The translations under genes were made by a program, and so were the position numbers. Source: Deltaproteobacteria bacterium TMED58 (GTDB taxonomy: Bacteria; Desulfobacterota_D; UBA1144). Taken from it: a DNA stretch of 64,000 bases. Positions within the stretch are counted from its first letter, which is position 1, and each line of letters begins with the position of its first letter. Below, piece by piece: positions 52,295-61,136 of this stretch. Where the stretch lies: positions 83,107 through 147,106 of the forward strand of contig NHDL02000003.1 in NCBI GenBank assembly GCA_002167555.2, given 5' to 3'. The notes beneath the pieces were generated by a model. It ran no database searches and was not told the origin of the DNA. It saw only the letters and a list, made by a program, of their open reading frames with translations.

Positions 52295-54214
52295 TTAGTC
52301 TTTTAAATTAATAAGCTGTAGATTTTGATAATCTATGTCATCGAAATATAGTTGAATAAAATCGTCTTTTTCGTATGAATTTTTACAATTTACCCTATCT
52401 ACACTATCAAAAAAATTGAATTTATTAAAAAAAATAATATATTTATCTTTTAATTTTGCATAAATATATCCTGAAATCTCATTATGATTTTCCTGAGATA
52501 AATATTTTAGAGCCCATAATTTATAAACTTTTTTTGACTTATCTTTAACGGATGAAAGCTTGGGTAGTACAATAGATAAATGCTTATCAAGGTCATCCTT
52601 GGTAAATAGAATTTCGTTTTTTTGAAGAAAGAATGAAATTTGCCTCATATTAATTGAGTCTAAATATCTACGTACAGGGGATGTAATCTGTAAATATGAG
52701 TCTAAACCTAGGCCACTATGCTTTTCAACTTGAGATGAAATCTCGACTGGTGAGACTTTCCTGTGGAAACAAAAAGGAGGATTGTCATCTATAATTGAAA
52801 TTTCAAGATTATCTGATTTTTTCTGAGATCTGAATATAGCGGGTACTGAATTCTCAATAAAAAATTTTGAGAAATAAAAATTTGCTAATATCATAAGTTC
52901 TGAAACGATTCTTCTAGAATTTATTTGAGGTAGTTCATTAATAATAATATTATTTTTATTATTTAGTTTAATATTAATTTCTTGATTAAAAAACTTAAAA
53001 TCTGCATTTTTTAATCTTTTATTATTTAAAATTTCAGTAAAACTATCAAGGAACTCGTAATTTAAATTATCTGGAATTAAAGATTGAAACCTTGAGTAGG
53101 TATAGTTCTCTTTAACTTTAATAATGCTTTCCTCAATTTCATGAGATATTATTTCAAAGTTTTCAATTTTGAAGTTAATGGATAAAACGGGTCTCAATTT
53201 ACCTGATACTAAAGAAATACTTTCAATCATTTTCTTGCTATATAAATCAAAATTTCCTGAGGGTACATATATCGTATTAATTATTTCTTTTGCTTTCTCG
53301 GTAAAAATAGAATTGTCTAGGAAAAAGGAACTAAAATTAGTTATATGCACAGACAATAAATAGACATCCCCTTCCCTTTTAATAGTGAATGCATCATCAA
53401 AGTCATATGTCTCTTCATCATCTATAGTAAAAGCCTCTAAAAAACTTTTTGATTCTAAATCTTTAGAGGCATTATCTTTTATCTGAGAATCTGAATAAGG
53501 AAAATCATTATCTAAATTTAGCAAACTATATAATGGCTCAAAATTTTTATTAAATACACCAAATGATTTTAAAAGTGATAAAATTTCAAAGTAGTTATTT
53601 GCGCCTAGGGCATACTTGACGGACTCTATAAAAGTCCTAGAATACTTCTTTTCACCAGCTAGATAGTTAATAATCTGAGTTATTTGTTCATTATATTTGG
53701 CCCAATCAACATTATCTGAATTATGATTATCATTCAGCGCTCTAATAAAGTCTTTGGATAAATTCGCTTTTTGCTTCTTTATATCCAAATTATTCAAAAT
53801 TTTTGATACTATATCCTTGGGGTTTAAATAAACTTTGTCCTTATCTACAACTTTATAATATGTGAAATCGCTATTAAAAGATTCTAGGAAAATATTTAAA
53901 TGATCATAATTTTTAATATCATAATAATCAATTGCAGAGATTATAAAGTCCTCAATTGATAATATATTATATTTTTTAATTAAAAATGACCAAAAGTCTT
54001 CATGCGAAAATTGTATTTCTAATTTATCAACCTTTTTATCTTCTAGTTTAATTTCATCGAGTACAATATCTTTGGCTGGTACTTCGTAGGAGTTATCTTG
54101 TTTATATTTGAAAATAATCAACTTTCTTTTTTTCTTATCGAAAGATATTTTTTTTACAAGAAAAATTCTTGAATTATCTTCAATCAATATTGAGTATTCG
54201 GACATAGAAATCAT
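52295..54214 (-). CDS. RNB-domain exoribonuclease (RNase II/R family), divergent
   Basis: A 639-residue hydrolytic 3'-5' exoribonuclease. The N-terminal ~250 residues are divergent. The RNB catalytic motif TIDDEETYDFDDAF (Asp265, 271, 273, 274) keeps all four metal-binding aspartates. ITSPVRRYLDSINMRQ holds the conserved Arg. The end is short, with at most a degenerate S1 domain. It starts on the pyrG stop (TAATG) or at an ATG three codons on. It is nearer to the compact RNase II-like forms than to RNase R, which is longer. Confidence 0.85.
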   Translation of the reverse strand: MISMSEYSILIEDNSRIFLVKKISFDKKKRKLIIFKYKQDNSYEVPAKDIVLDEIKLEDKKVDKLEIQFSHEDFWSFLIKKYNILSIEDFIISAIDYYDIKNYDHLNIFLESFNSDFTYYKVVDKDKVYLNPKDIVSKILNNLDIKKQKANLSKDFIRALNDNHNSDNVDWAKYNEQITQIINYLAGEKKYSRTFIESVKYALGANNYFEILSLLKSFGVFNKNFEPLYSLLNLDNDFPYSDSQIKDNASKDLESKSFLEAFTIDDEETYDFDDAFTIKREGDVYLLSVHITNFSSFFLDNSIFTEKAKEIINTIYVPSGNFDLYSKKMIESISLVSGKLRPVLSINFKIENFEIISHEIEESIIKVKENYTYSRFQSLIPDNLNYEFLDSFTEILNNKRLKNADFKFFNQEINIKLNNKNNIIINELPQINSRRIVSELMILANFYFSKFFIENSVPAIFRSQKKSDNLEISIIDDNPPFCFHRKVSPVEISSQVEKHSGLGLDSYLQITSPVRRYLDSINMRQISFFLQKNEILFTKDDLDKHLSIVLPKLSSVKDKSKKVYKLWALKYLSQENHNEISGYIYAKLKDKYIIFFNKFNFFDSVDRVNCKNSYEKDDFIQLYFDDIDYQNLQLINLKD

Positions 54215-55818
54215 TAAGACTTTTTAGAGGAAGCTTTTATAAAATTCAAAAATAACGGATGCGGCTGAAACGGCTTAGATTTAAACTCAGGATGAAATTG
54301 ACAAGCAACAAACCAAGGGTGCTCTTTAATTTCTATTGTTTCTGCAAGCTTACCGTCAGGTGAAAGCCCACTTAGAATTAGCCCCTTTTTAGATAAAATA
54401 TTATGGTATTTAGGGTTAACTTCATATCTATGCCTATGTCTCTCAATAATTTTAGTTTTTCTATATGCTTCGGCAACTTTAGTTGACTTCTTAATTTCAC
54501 AGGGATAGTCTCCAAGTCTCATATTCCCCCCTTTAGAATCAAGATTTTTTTGGTCTTCCATAATATCTATAACAAAATCTTTAATTTTTCTTCCGGATTC
54601 TCTAGAGTTAGCATTTTTTAAATCACAAACATTTCTAGCATACTCTACAACAGCCATTTGAAGTCCTAAACATATGCCAAAAAAAGGAATATTTTTCTCT
54701 CTTGCATATTTGATTGCAGAAATCTTGCCTTCAAAACCTCTATTCCCAAATCCACCTGGAACCAGAATTCCGTCACAATCAGAAAGAAGATTTTTTGGTG
54801 TTTCCTTTTGCAAATCTTCAGAATCAATATAATTAATCTTAAGCTTTACATTATTATGAAAAGAGGCGTGATAAAGCGCCTCATGAAGGCTTTTATATGC
54901 ATCTTTTAAATCTATATATTTTCCAACTACGCCAATAGTAACTTCTTTCTTTAATTTCTTAATCTTTGAAACTATATTTTCCCACTTGGAAAAATCTGGC
55001 TCTTTAGTCCAGATTTTAAGATTTTCTAGGATGATGTCATCCAGCCCCTCTTTATGAAGAACAAGAGGTATTTCGTATATTATATCAACATCTTTTGCTG
55101 TGATAACTGACTCCACATTTAAATTACAAAAAAGCGCTATCTTCTTCTTGATATCATTAGATAAAAACCTATCTGTTCTACAAAGTAAAATATCTGGCTG
55201 AATTCCTATTTGAAGAAGATCCTTAACACTATGCTGAGTAGGCTTTGTTTTTAATTCACCTGCAGCTGTTAAATATGGAACATAAGTCAAATGAATGAAT
55301 ATTGCATTTTCCCTACCGAGCTGGGACCTAATTTGTCTTATTGATTCTAGAAAAGGTAGGCTCTCTATGTCGCCAACTGTTCCACCAATCTCAACTATAG
55401 AGACATCCTGTTTTTGCTTCAATGAATAAATTCTTTTTATTATCTCGTCTGTTATATGAGGTATAACCTGAACTGTTTGACCTAAATACTCTCCCTTCCT
55501 TTCCTGAGAAATTACTTCGTCATAAACCCTACCGCTTGTCACATTATTTTCTTGAGAAAAGGATGCATTAGTAAACCTTTCATAGTGCCCCAGGTCTAAA
55601 TCGGTTTCAGCTCCATCGTTTGTAACAAAAACTTCTCCATGTTGGTATGGGTTCATAGTTCCTGGATCAATATTAAGGTATGGATCAAGCTTTTGCAGCG
55701 AAACTCTCATTCCACGTGCTTCCAGCAAGGCACCAATACATGCACTAGCCAGACCCTTTCCAAGAGAAGACATTACTCCTCCTGTTACAAATATATATTT
55801 CGTTACTTTCTTACGCAT
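54214..55818 (-). CDS. pyrG: CTP synthase
   Basis: A 534-residue CTP synthase: amidoligase domain (YIFVTGGVMSSLGKGLASA, the P-loop; DPYLNIDPGTMNPYQHGEVF) and a C-terminal glutaminase domain with the nucleophile in FFGICLGLQMAVVEYARN and the late His-Glu in CQFHPEFKSKP. The open frame extends to a TTG at 55851, but I start at ATG 55818, which matches the family N-terminus. No clear Shine-Dalgarno. Confidence 0.97.
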   Translation of the reverse strand: MRKKVTKYIFVTGGVMSSLGKGLASACIGALLEARGMRVSLQKLDPYLNIDPGTMNPYQHGEVFVTNDGAETDLDLGHYERFTNASFSQENNVTSGRVYDEVISQERKGEYLGQTVQVIPHITDEIIKRIYSLKQKQDVSIVEIGGTVGDIESLPFLESIRQIRSQLGRENAIFIHLTYVPYLTAAGELKTKPTQHSVKDLLQIGIQPDILLCRTDRFLSNDIKKKIALFCNLNVESVITAKDVDIIYEIPLVLHKEGLDDIILENLKIWTKEPDFSKWENIVSKIKKLKKEVTIGVVGKYIDLKDAYKSLHEALYHASFHNNVKLKINYIDSEDLQKETPKNLLSDCDGILVPGGFGNRGFEGKISAIKYAREKNIPFFGICLGLQMAVVEYARNVCDLKNANSRESGRKIKDFVIDIMEDQKNLDSKGGNMRLGDYPCEIKKSTKVAEAYRKTKIIERHRHRYEVNPKYHNILSKKGLILSGLSPDGKLAETIEIKEHPWFVACQFHPEFKSKPFQPHPLFLNFIKASSKKS

Positions 55819-55861
55819 AGGACTTAATCTTATAATATTGAAAGTTTTCAATATTTACAAA

Positions 55862-56443
55862 TTAAATATTTATTCTTTTCATTAAATTCCTTATAGCCTC
55901 ATATCTATGACTTATTAAATTTTTTTCCACCTGAGATAACTCTGCGAGAGTCTTTCCAAATTTTGTAACATAAAATATAGGATCATACCCGAACCCAGAG
56001 ATTCCTCTTCTCTCAGTAATAATTTCACCTGCACATTCTCCTTGGCTTATAATGATATCCTCTCTAGTTAAAGGGTTAAAATAAGCAATAGTGCAAACAA
56101 ATTTACCTTTCCTATTTTGTGAGTTTCCCAATTCTAATAAGAGTTTTTCTATATTGCTATCATCAGATGCATTTACCCCTGAATATCTTGCGGAATGCAC
56201 ACCAGGTCTCCCACCGAGTTCTTCTACTTCTAATCCAGAATCATCAGTAATAATTGGTATTGGAGATTTATCTTTTAAATAATTAAGCTTTAAAAGGGCA
56301 TTCTCTTCATAAGTTAAGCCAGTTTCGTCAACATCAAGTGTTAATTTTAAATCAGATATAGGTATTGGGTCAAAATGAGGTTGCAGAAGGGCTTTATACT
56401 CTGCAATTTTGCCAAGATTGCTAGTTCCTACTAATATTTTCAT
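55862..56443 (-). CDS. rdgB: XTP/dITP pyrophosphatase
   Basis: A 193-residue house-cleaning nucleotidase of the Ham1/RdgB family. The N-terminal VGTSNLGKIAEYKALL, ITDDSGLEVEELGGRPGVHS and the C-terminal SHRYEAIRNLM are canonical. The ATG lies just 13 bases after the 3' end of the tmRNA. The AAGGA ribosome-binding site occupies that gap, so it is probably made from the same primary transcript. Confidence 0.95.
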   Translation of the reverse strand: MKILVGTSNLGKIAEYKALLQPHFDPIPISDLKLTLDVDETGLTYEENALLKLNYLKDKSPIPIITDDSGLEVEELGGRPGVHSARYSGVNASDDSNIEKLLLELGNSQNRKGKFVCTIAYFNPLTREDIIISQGECAGEIITERRGISGFGYDPIFYVTKFGKTLAELSQVEKNLISHRYEAIRNLMKRINI

Positions 56444-56456
56444 TTTAATCCTTCAT

Positions 56457-56800
56457 TGGAGGCGCTGGGAATCGAACCCAGGTCCGGAAATCAGCTAAAT
56501 AGAGCCTCTACATGCTTATTTTAGCTTTAATTTAAAAATATCCCCTGTGGCTAAAAAACAAAAGATACTTCGATTCTCTTAAATACTAATAAAAAGTCAG
56601 AGAAAACATTTTTATCAGGCCTATATAAATGACATTGAAAAAAACCCTATAGGCAAAGTTATTTCCAATGTTGCTACTCTATTTTAGGCAGCAAGTTGAT
56701 TGATTGGTTCTGCACTTATTGTGCGAGTGCCAGTTTAACGAGTTAGCTCTCGGCATGCAGCATCTAAATGCTCAATTTACGTCGAAACCAAATCGCCCCC
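56457..56800 (-). ncRNA. ssrA: Transfer-messenger RNA (tmRNA, one-piece)
   Basis: About 344 bases on the minus strand. The 5' end GGGGGCGATTTGGTTTCGACG and the 3' end TGGGTTCGATTCCCAGCGCCTCCA are the tmRNA hallmarks. The seven-pair acceptor stem forms perfectly (GGGGGCG with CGCCUCC), including the G3-U70 pair used for alanylation. The discriminator is A, and CCA is not encoded. The central part carries the tag frame. smpB is directly upstream. Confidence 0.96.
56684..56713 (-). other. ssrA: tmRNA proteolysis-tag reading frame
   Basis: The frame resumes at a GCA codon (56713-56711) after ATAAGT and encodes AEPINQLAA, then TAA. With the alanine carried by the tmRNA, the tag would be A-AEPINQLAA, ten residues. 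The Leu-Ala-Ala ending matches the recognition end used by ClpXP-type proteases. The tag is short, like that of E. coli, but with a different middle. Confidence 0.85.
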
Positions 56801-56833
56801 AAACAATATATATTAGAACATATTTAGAGGATA

Positions 56834-57286
56834 TTAAATACTTGTTTTATTTTTAAATTCTCTTTGAAGCTCTCTTTTAAGGTCTTTTTTCTTTAAATCC
56901 ACTCTTTTATCATACAGCTTCTTACCCTTTCCTAGACCAATCTCAAACTTGATAAGGTTCTTTTTTGAGTAAACTTTTATAGGAACTAATGTGTAGCCTT
57001 TAATTTTAGTTTTACCAATTAATTTTCTTATTTCAATTTTATTTAACAGAAGTTTTCTGTCTCTGGTTTCATCATGATTAAAGTATGAGGAATTAGTATG
57101 CTTTGGTATGTAAGAATTTATTACATATAATTCACCTTTTTTTATAATGGCATAACTTTCTTTAATACTAATTTTACCATTCTTTATAGATTTGACCTCA
57201 GATCCTGAGAGTACAACACCTGCTTCGAACTTTTCTTCAATATGAAAATTTCTGTTTGCATTAGGATTGGATGAGTAGATTGCCAT
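56834..57286 (-). CDS. smpB: tmRNA-binding protein SmpB
   Basis: A 150-residue partner of tmRNA in ribosome rescue. Motifs are FHIEEKFEAGVVLSGSEVKS, GELYVINSYIP and the basic C-terminal tail KLYDKRVDLKKKDLKRELQR that enters the mRNA channel. It starts 1 base after the mlaD stop and is 33 bases upstream of ssrA. Confidence 0.97.
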   Translation of the reverse strand: MAIYSSNPNANRNFHIEEKFEAGVVLSGSEVKSIKNGKISIKESYAIIKKGELYVINSYIPKHTNSSYFNHDETRDRKLLLNKIEIRKLIGKTKIKGYTLVPIKVYSKKNLIKFEIGLGKGKKLYDKRVDLKKKDLKRELQREFKNKTSI

Positions 57287-57287
57287 A

Positions 57288-58262
57288 TTAGAAAAGTGTC
57301 ATAACCCCAAATGCAGCTGAAATTGTAGTTAAAGGAGCCAGGTCTTCTTGAGTTTCTGTTGCATTTTTTAACTTTCTTACAGAATTAAGTGCATCATAAT
57401 ATAGCCTATCATCATTAATAAGCTTTCCTAAAGTTCCCTCACCAGAATTAATTTTAGATACTAAAGAATTTAAATTGCGGGATAAATCATTTATAGAATC
57501 ATAGAGTTCCTCGTCATTAATTAGCCTACCAAGTGATCCATCACCAGTTGCTAATTTGTCAGTAAGCATATTTATCTTCTCTAAAGTATCTTTTGCTTTT
57601 AAATAAACAGATTTATCATTTATTAATAGTCCTAAGGTCCCATCACCTTGATCAATTTTTTTTGTTATATTTGAAAAAAAATCCAAGCTTGATTTTAAAT
57701 CATCATATATTGAGGGATCATTAACAAGTTTACCAATTGTTCCTTTTGAGTTGGCGACATTTGATACAATTATATTAAGATTTGATAAAATCGATTTGAT
57801 TTGATCATTATATTCAAATAATTGGGAGTTAAACATATCAACTGTTTTATCTAATTTTGTTATAAGTGTATTAAAATCAACGGGTTTGGTTGATAGGATA
57901 ACTCCACCATCACTAAGTATCCTAGAATTGGGAGACCCAAAAGTAATTCCTACATAGGTACTACCAAGAAGGCTTGTCATATTAATCGAGGCAATTGAGT
58001 CATCCTTCAAAATAACTTCTTTGTCGACAGAAATTTCAACCGCTACATTTTGACCAGATAAAGTAATTTTCTTTACTCTACCAACTTCAACACCTGATAG
58101 CTTAACTTCATTGCCAACTCTAAGCTCACCAACAGAGGAAAAATAACTTGTATAAGTATTTTCCTTTTTTAAAAAATCAACACCTGACACGACTTCAAAA
58201 AGAATCAAGAGAGCTACGATTCCAAAAACAAAAAAAGTCCCAAGTTGCATTTTTTTATTCAT
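57288..58262 (-). CDS. mlaD: MCE-domain lipid transport protein (MlaD-like) with GTLG repeats
   Basis: A 324-residue periplasmic MCE protein. A membrane anchor (about 7-26) and one MCE domain (about 36-120; VGELRVGNEVKLSGVEVGRV) are followed by a helical region. In that region a motif G-x-G-[TS]-[IL]-G-x-L-[VI]-N-D recurs four times with a 34-residue period (near 173, 207, 241, 275). E. coli MlaD is about 180 residues and lacks this tail. It follows mlaF by 14 bases. Confidence 0.9.
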   Translation of the reverse strand: MNKKMQLGTFFVFGIVALLILFEVVSGVDFLKKENTYTSYFSSVGELRVGNEVKLSGVEVGRVKKITLSGQNVAVEISVDKEVILKDDSIASINMTSLLGSTYVGITFGSPNSRILSDGGVILSTKPVDFNTLITKLDKTVDMFNSQLFEYNDQIKSILSNLNIIVSNVANSKGTIGKLVNDPSIYDDLKSSLDFFSNITKKIDQGDGTLGLLINDKSVYLKAKDTLEKINMLTDKLATGDGSLGRLINDEELYDSINDLSRNLNSLVSKINSGEGTLGKLINDDRLYYDALNSVRKLKNATETQEDLAPLTTISAAFGVMTLF

Positions 58263-58276
58263 AACAGATATTCTAC

Positions 58277-58990
58277 CTAAATTGGCTCTAAAATTGCATT
58301 ATTTGATTCTTTTATAGTATCTACAGAGCCTGAAATAATAATTTTACCATTCTCAAGTATTGAGATTTTATCAGCAATTGAATATGCAAAATTAATATCA
58401 TGAGTTACTACAATTTGCGTTATAGAACTATCATTCTTAAGTTTTTTTATGATTTGTGCTATAACTTTTGTATTAATTGGATCAAGTTCTGCAGTGGGCT
58501 CATCATAAAGCAAGATATCAGGAGAAATAATTAAAGATCTAGCAATAGCAACCCTTTTTCTCATACCACCACTTAATTCAGATGGAAAGCTTTTTGCAGA
58601 ATCCTGAATTCCTAAATCTGATAATATATCATATGCTTTATTAACTCTCTCATCTTTTGAACCAATACGATTCTCATCAAGAAATATAGTTATATTGTCT
58701 AAAACATTCAATGAATTTAAAAGAGCAGATGATTGAAAAATATAAGATAAAATTAAATCATTTTCATTAACCGCAATATTTAAATCCTTATTATCAATTA
58801 GAATTCTTCCAAGTTCAGGTTTAAAGAGCCCCATAATCATTTTTAATAAAACAGATTTACCTGTTCCTGATTTACCCAAAATTACATGGACTTCTTTATT
58901 CTTGAATTCACATGTAATTTGATCTATAACGGTCTTTCCTTCAAAACCTTTCGAAACATTATCTAATTTTATAGCCAAAAAATTCTTCAT
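58277..58990 (-). CDS. mlaF: Mla-type lipid transport ATPase
   Basis: A 237-residue ABC ATPase. Walker A VILGKSGTGKSVLLKM, signature LSGGMRKRVAIARSL and Walker B ILLYDEPTAELDP are the MlaF/Ttg2A forms. I start at ATG 58990, which overlaps the mlaE stop by 4 bases. The open frame continues to 59128 but only over mlaE. No STAS protein (MlaB) is present. Confidence 0.95.
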   Translation of the reverse strand: MKNFLAIKLDNVSKGFEGKTVIDQITCEFKNKEVHVILGKSGTGKSVLLKMIMGLFKPELGRILIDNKDLNIAVNENDLILSYIFQSSALLNSLNVLDNITIFLDENRIGSKDERVNKAYDILSDLGIQDSAKSFPSELSGGMRKRVAIARSLIISPDILLYDEPTAELDPINTKVIAQIIKKLKNDSSITQIVVTHDINFAYSIADKISILENGKIIISGSVDTIKESNNAILEPI

Positions 58991-59754
58991 AATAGTCCCA
59001 CAAGAATTAAAAATCTTGTTAAAAAGTAATCCAGTATTAGTATCGATATGAAAGATGCTACTACAGATTTTGTTACCGAGCTTCCAATCTCCCTTGGTCC
59101 ACCTGAGGCAAGTAATCCAACAGAACAAGAAATAATCGAAATAGTTACCGCAAAAAATAGAGATTTAATCAGTCCAACAGCTATATCAGAAATAGTTACC
59201 ACCTGACTTAAATCATTATAAAAAGATGAAAATGATACAGAAATAGTTTGATTCATTGAGGAAACTAGAGATCCACCAAGCCATCCAATTAAATCCATAT
59301 AAATTACCAAAAAAGGTAGAGTTACTAAACAAGCCAGAAACCTAGGCAGTACAAGATATGTAACAGGATCTATCTTCATTGTTTCCAAGGCAGATATTTC
59401 CTCATAAATTTTCATAGATGAAATCTCCGCTGTTATAGAAGACCCAACTCTTCCTGCCATTAAAATTGCAGCCATTACAGGTGCAAGCTCTGTACACAAT
59501 GAAACTCCAACAATACCTCCAATCTTATCTTCAATACCATAGCCTGACAACTGAATTCCTGTCTGTAAAGCCAGGACTGAACCAATTGATAATGAAATCA
59601 AAGCGGCTACAGGTAGCGTTCTATTTCCCATATCAAATACTTGGAAAAGAAACTTATCAACATTTGTAGAGAATGATTTAATTGATTTTAAGGTCTTCCA
59701 TAAAAGATCTAAAAACTCCCCAATACCAATGGCAACCTTAGTAAAATTATTCAT
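58987..59754 (-). CDS. mlaE: Mla-type lipid transport permease
   Basis: A 255-residue MlaE/YrbE permease with five or six helices. Motifs include GIVGVSLCTELAPVMAAILM and AGRVGSSITAEISSMKI, followed by EEISALETMKIDP. With MlaF and MlaD it would move phospholipids between the membranes. It overlaps the repeat-protein gene upstream by 4 bases. Confidence 0.95.
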   Translation of the reverse strand: MNNFTKVAIGIGEFLDLLWKTLKSIKSFSTNVDKFLFQVFDMGNRTLPVAALISLSIGSVLALQTGIQLSGYGIEDKIGGIVGVSLCTELAPVMAAILMAGRVGSSITAEISSMKIYEEISALETMKIDPVTYLVLPRFLACLVTLPFLVIYMDLIGWLGGSLVSSMNQTISVSFSSFYNDLSQVVTISDIAVGLIKSLFFAVTISIISCSVGLLASGGPREIGSSVTKSVVASFISILILDYFLTRFLILVGLL

Positions 59755-61136
59755 AAGCTTATAGGTATATATAATATTCTAATTTTCTTTTTCTCACCAG
59801 TCTCAAGACCTATCAAACCACCTAAAATATTAAATTTATTTGATGATGAATCTGATTCATTAGAAATAATGGGTAAAAGAATATTGATTGCAAATCTTTT
59901 TTTGTTTTCTATTTTATTATTTTTATAACTTATAAAATTAAATAGAATAGAAGTTTCAGACAGGGTGTTATCATTCCTTACTCGAATCAAAGACCAAAGT
60001 GGAGACCAGATTTTTCTCACTTTAACATTATTTGAGAAAAAACTCTCTACTGGGGAAAGTATTCGTAAATCATAGCCATTTAAATCAGAATCTTTAGAGT
60101 ATATAGGCCAGAAGCTTGAAAATTCTTTTTTTATTTTATTCTCTCTTAAATCATAGTAAGTATCTTGCTTATATAAGAAAAATAAAAAACTTTTAGTTTT
60201 AAAATAATCAGTGCCCAGAATCTCATTTTTATATTTATATAAAGGCCAAAGAAAAAAACCTTTTTCAACATTTTTTGTTTTAACATAGGAATAAAATGGA
60301 AAGAACCTTTTACTTTTTATATTAGCTCCTTGCTTATATTGGATAAATGGCCAAGGCATATTGTAGGTTTTTTGGTTTCGTATCTTATCAACATAGACAT
60401 TAAAGAATGGCCAGAGATAAGTCCTAGCTTCATGAACTGTTGAAGTTGATGAGAGATAAAATGGAAAATATGCTTTCTCCTCAAGATTAAGTCCTTTGGT
60501 CAAATCCCTTTTATAGCTGTAAAAGGGCCATAAGAAGAATTTGCTTTCTTTAACAACAGAAATCCCTTGATTATCAACCTTATTTACATATCCAAACAAA
60601 GGCCATAGCTTAAAACCTGATACGTACTTTCCTTCTGTTTTTGAAATAATTGGCCAAAGAAAATGTGTATTTTCCGAATTTTTTACTTTTGTTTTCAAAT
60701 ACAAGGGAAAAAATAAATAGTTTATCTCATCCTTTGTAAACTTATTTTTTAAGTTTCCATAAATTGGAAAAAAAGAAAAATAGTCATTTTCTTTTTTTCC
60801 AGACCATGAGATATCTAATATTGGGAATATAGAAAAATTTTTCTCCTGTAAGTTATCATAATCATTAAAATTCTTGTATTTTATTAAATAAAAAAAAGCT
60901 TGAAATTGATTTCGTTGATTATCTTCTTGATATCCAATAAAAGGATAAAGTATATCTAGAGATCTATATTTTAATTCATAGTTCGCCTCGTAATAAACTA
61001 GTGGTCTAAATGCATAAACTTTTGAGCCTGAATCTTTTTTAAATTCAAAGAATGGGCCAAAGAATGTCTCTTCATAAGCTAAAGAATTGGTAGGTATAAG
61101 AAAAATAAAAAGAAGTAAGATTATTTTTATTTTCAT
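59751..61136 (-). CDS. Secreted aromatic-Pro repeat protein of the Mla operon, unknown function
   Basis: I do not recognise this 461-residue protein. A signal peptide (about 1-20, ending NSLAY) is followed by some 16 short repeats of the form [FL][FW]P[FLI][FYI]xxY, for example LWPLFGY (177), LWPFYSY (202), LWPFFNV (241), PWPFIQY (261), FFPFYSY (278), LWPLYKY (296) and FWPIYSK (342). They recur every ~17-25 residues, separated by charged Lys/Asn/Glu stretches. Alternating aromatic and charged stretches suggest beta strands, perhaps an outer-membrane barrel or sheet. It is tightly coupled to alr and mlaE by 4-base overlaps, hinting at a role in lipid transport. Confidence 0.75.
   Translation of the reverse strand: MKIKIILLLFIFLIPTNSLAYEETFFGPFFEFKKDSGSKVYAFRPLVYYEANYELKYRSLDILYPFIGYQEDNQRNQFQAFFYLIKYKNFNDYDNLQEKNFSIFPILDISWSGKKENDYFSFFPIYGNLKNKFTKDEINYLFFPLYLKTKVKNSENTHFLWPIISKTEGKYVSGFKLWPLFGYVNKVDNQGISVVKESKFFLWPFYSYKRDLTKGLNLEEKAYFPFYLSSTSTVHEARTYLWPFFNVYVDKIRNQKTYNMPWPFIQYKQGANIKSKRFFPFYSYVKTKNVEKGFFLWPLYKYKNEILGTDYFKTKSFLFFLYKQDTYYDLRENKIKKEFSSFWPIYSKDSDLNGYDLRILSPVESFFSNNVKVRKIWSPLWSLIRVRNDNTLSETSILFNFISYKNNKIENKKRFAINILLPIISNESDSSSNKFNILGGLIGLETGEKKKIRILYIPISL

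Noticed and set aside
55819-55851. Longer N-terminus for CTP synthase from TTG
   Set aside because: The added residues are not part of the family; the ATG at 55818 fits.
56457-56800. A tRNA gene on the basis of the T-arm GGTTCGATTCC
   Set aside because: The 5' half of the acceptor stem lies about 340 bases away and the tag frame is present: it is tmRNA.
58991-59128. Longer N-terminus for MlaF
   Set aside because: It would overlap mlaE by about 140 bases; the ATG at 58990 overlaps the mlaE stop by 4 bases and begins at the ABC fold.
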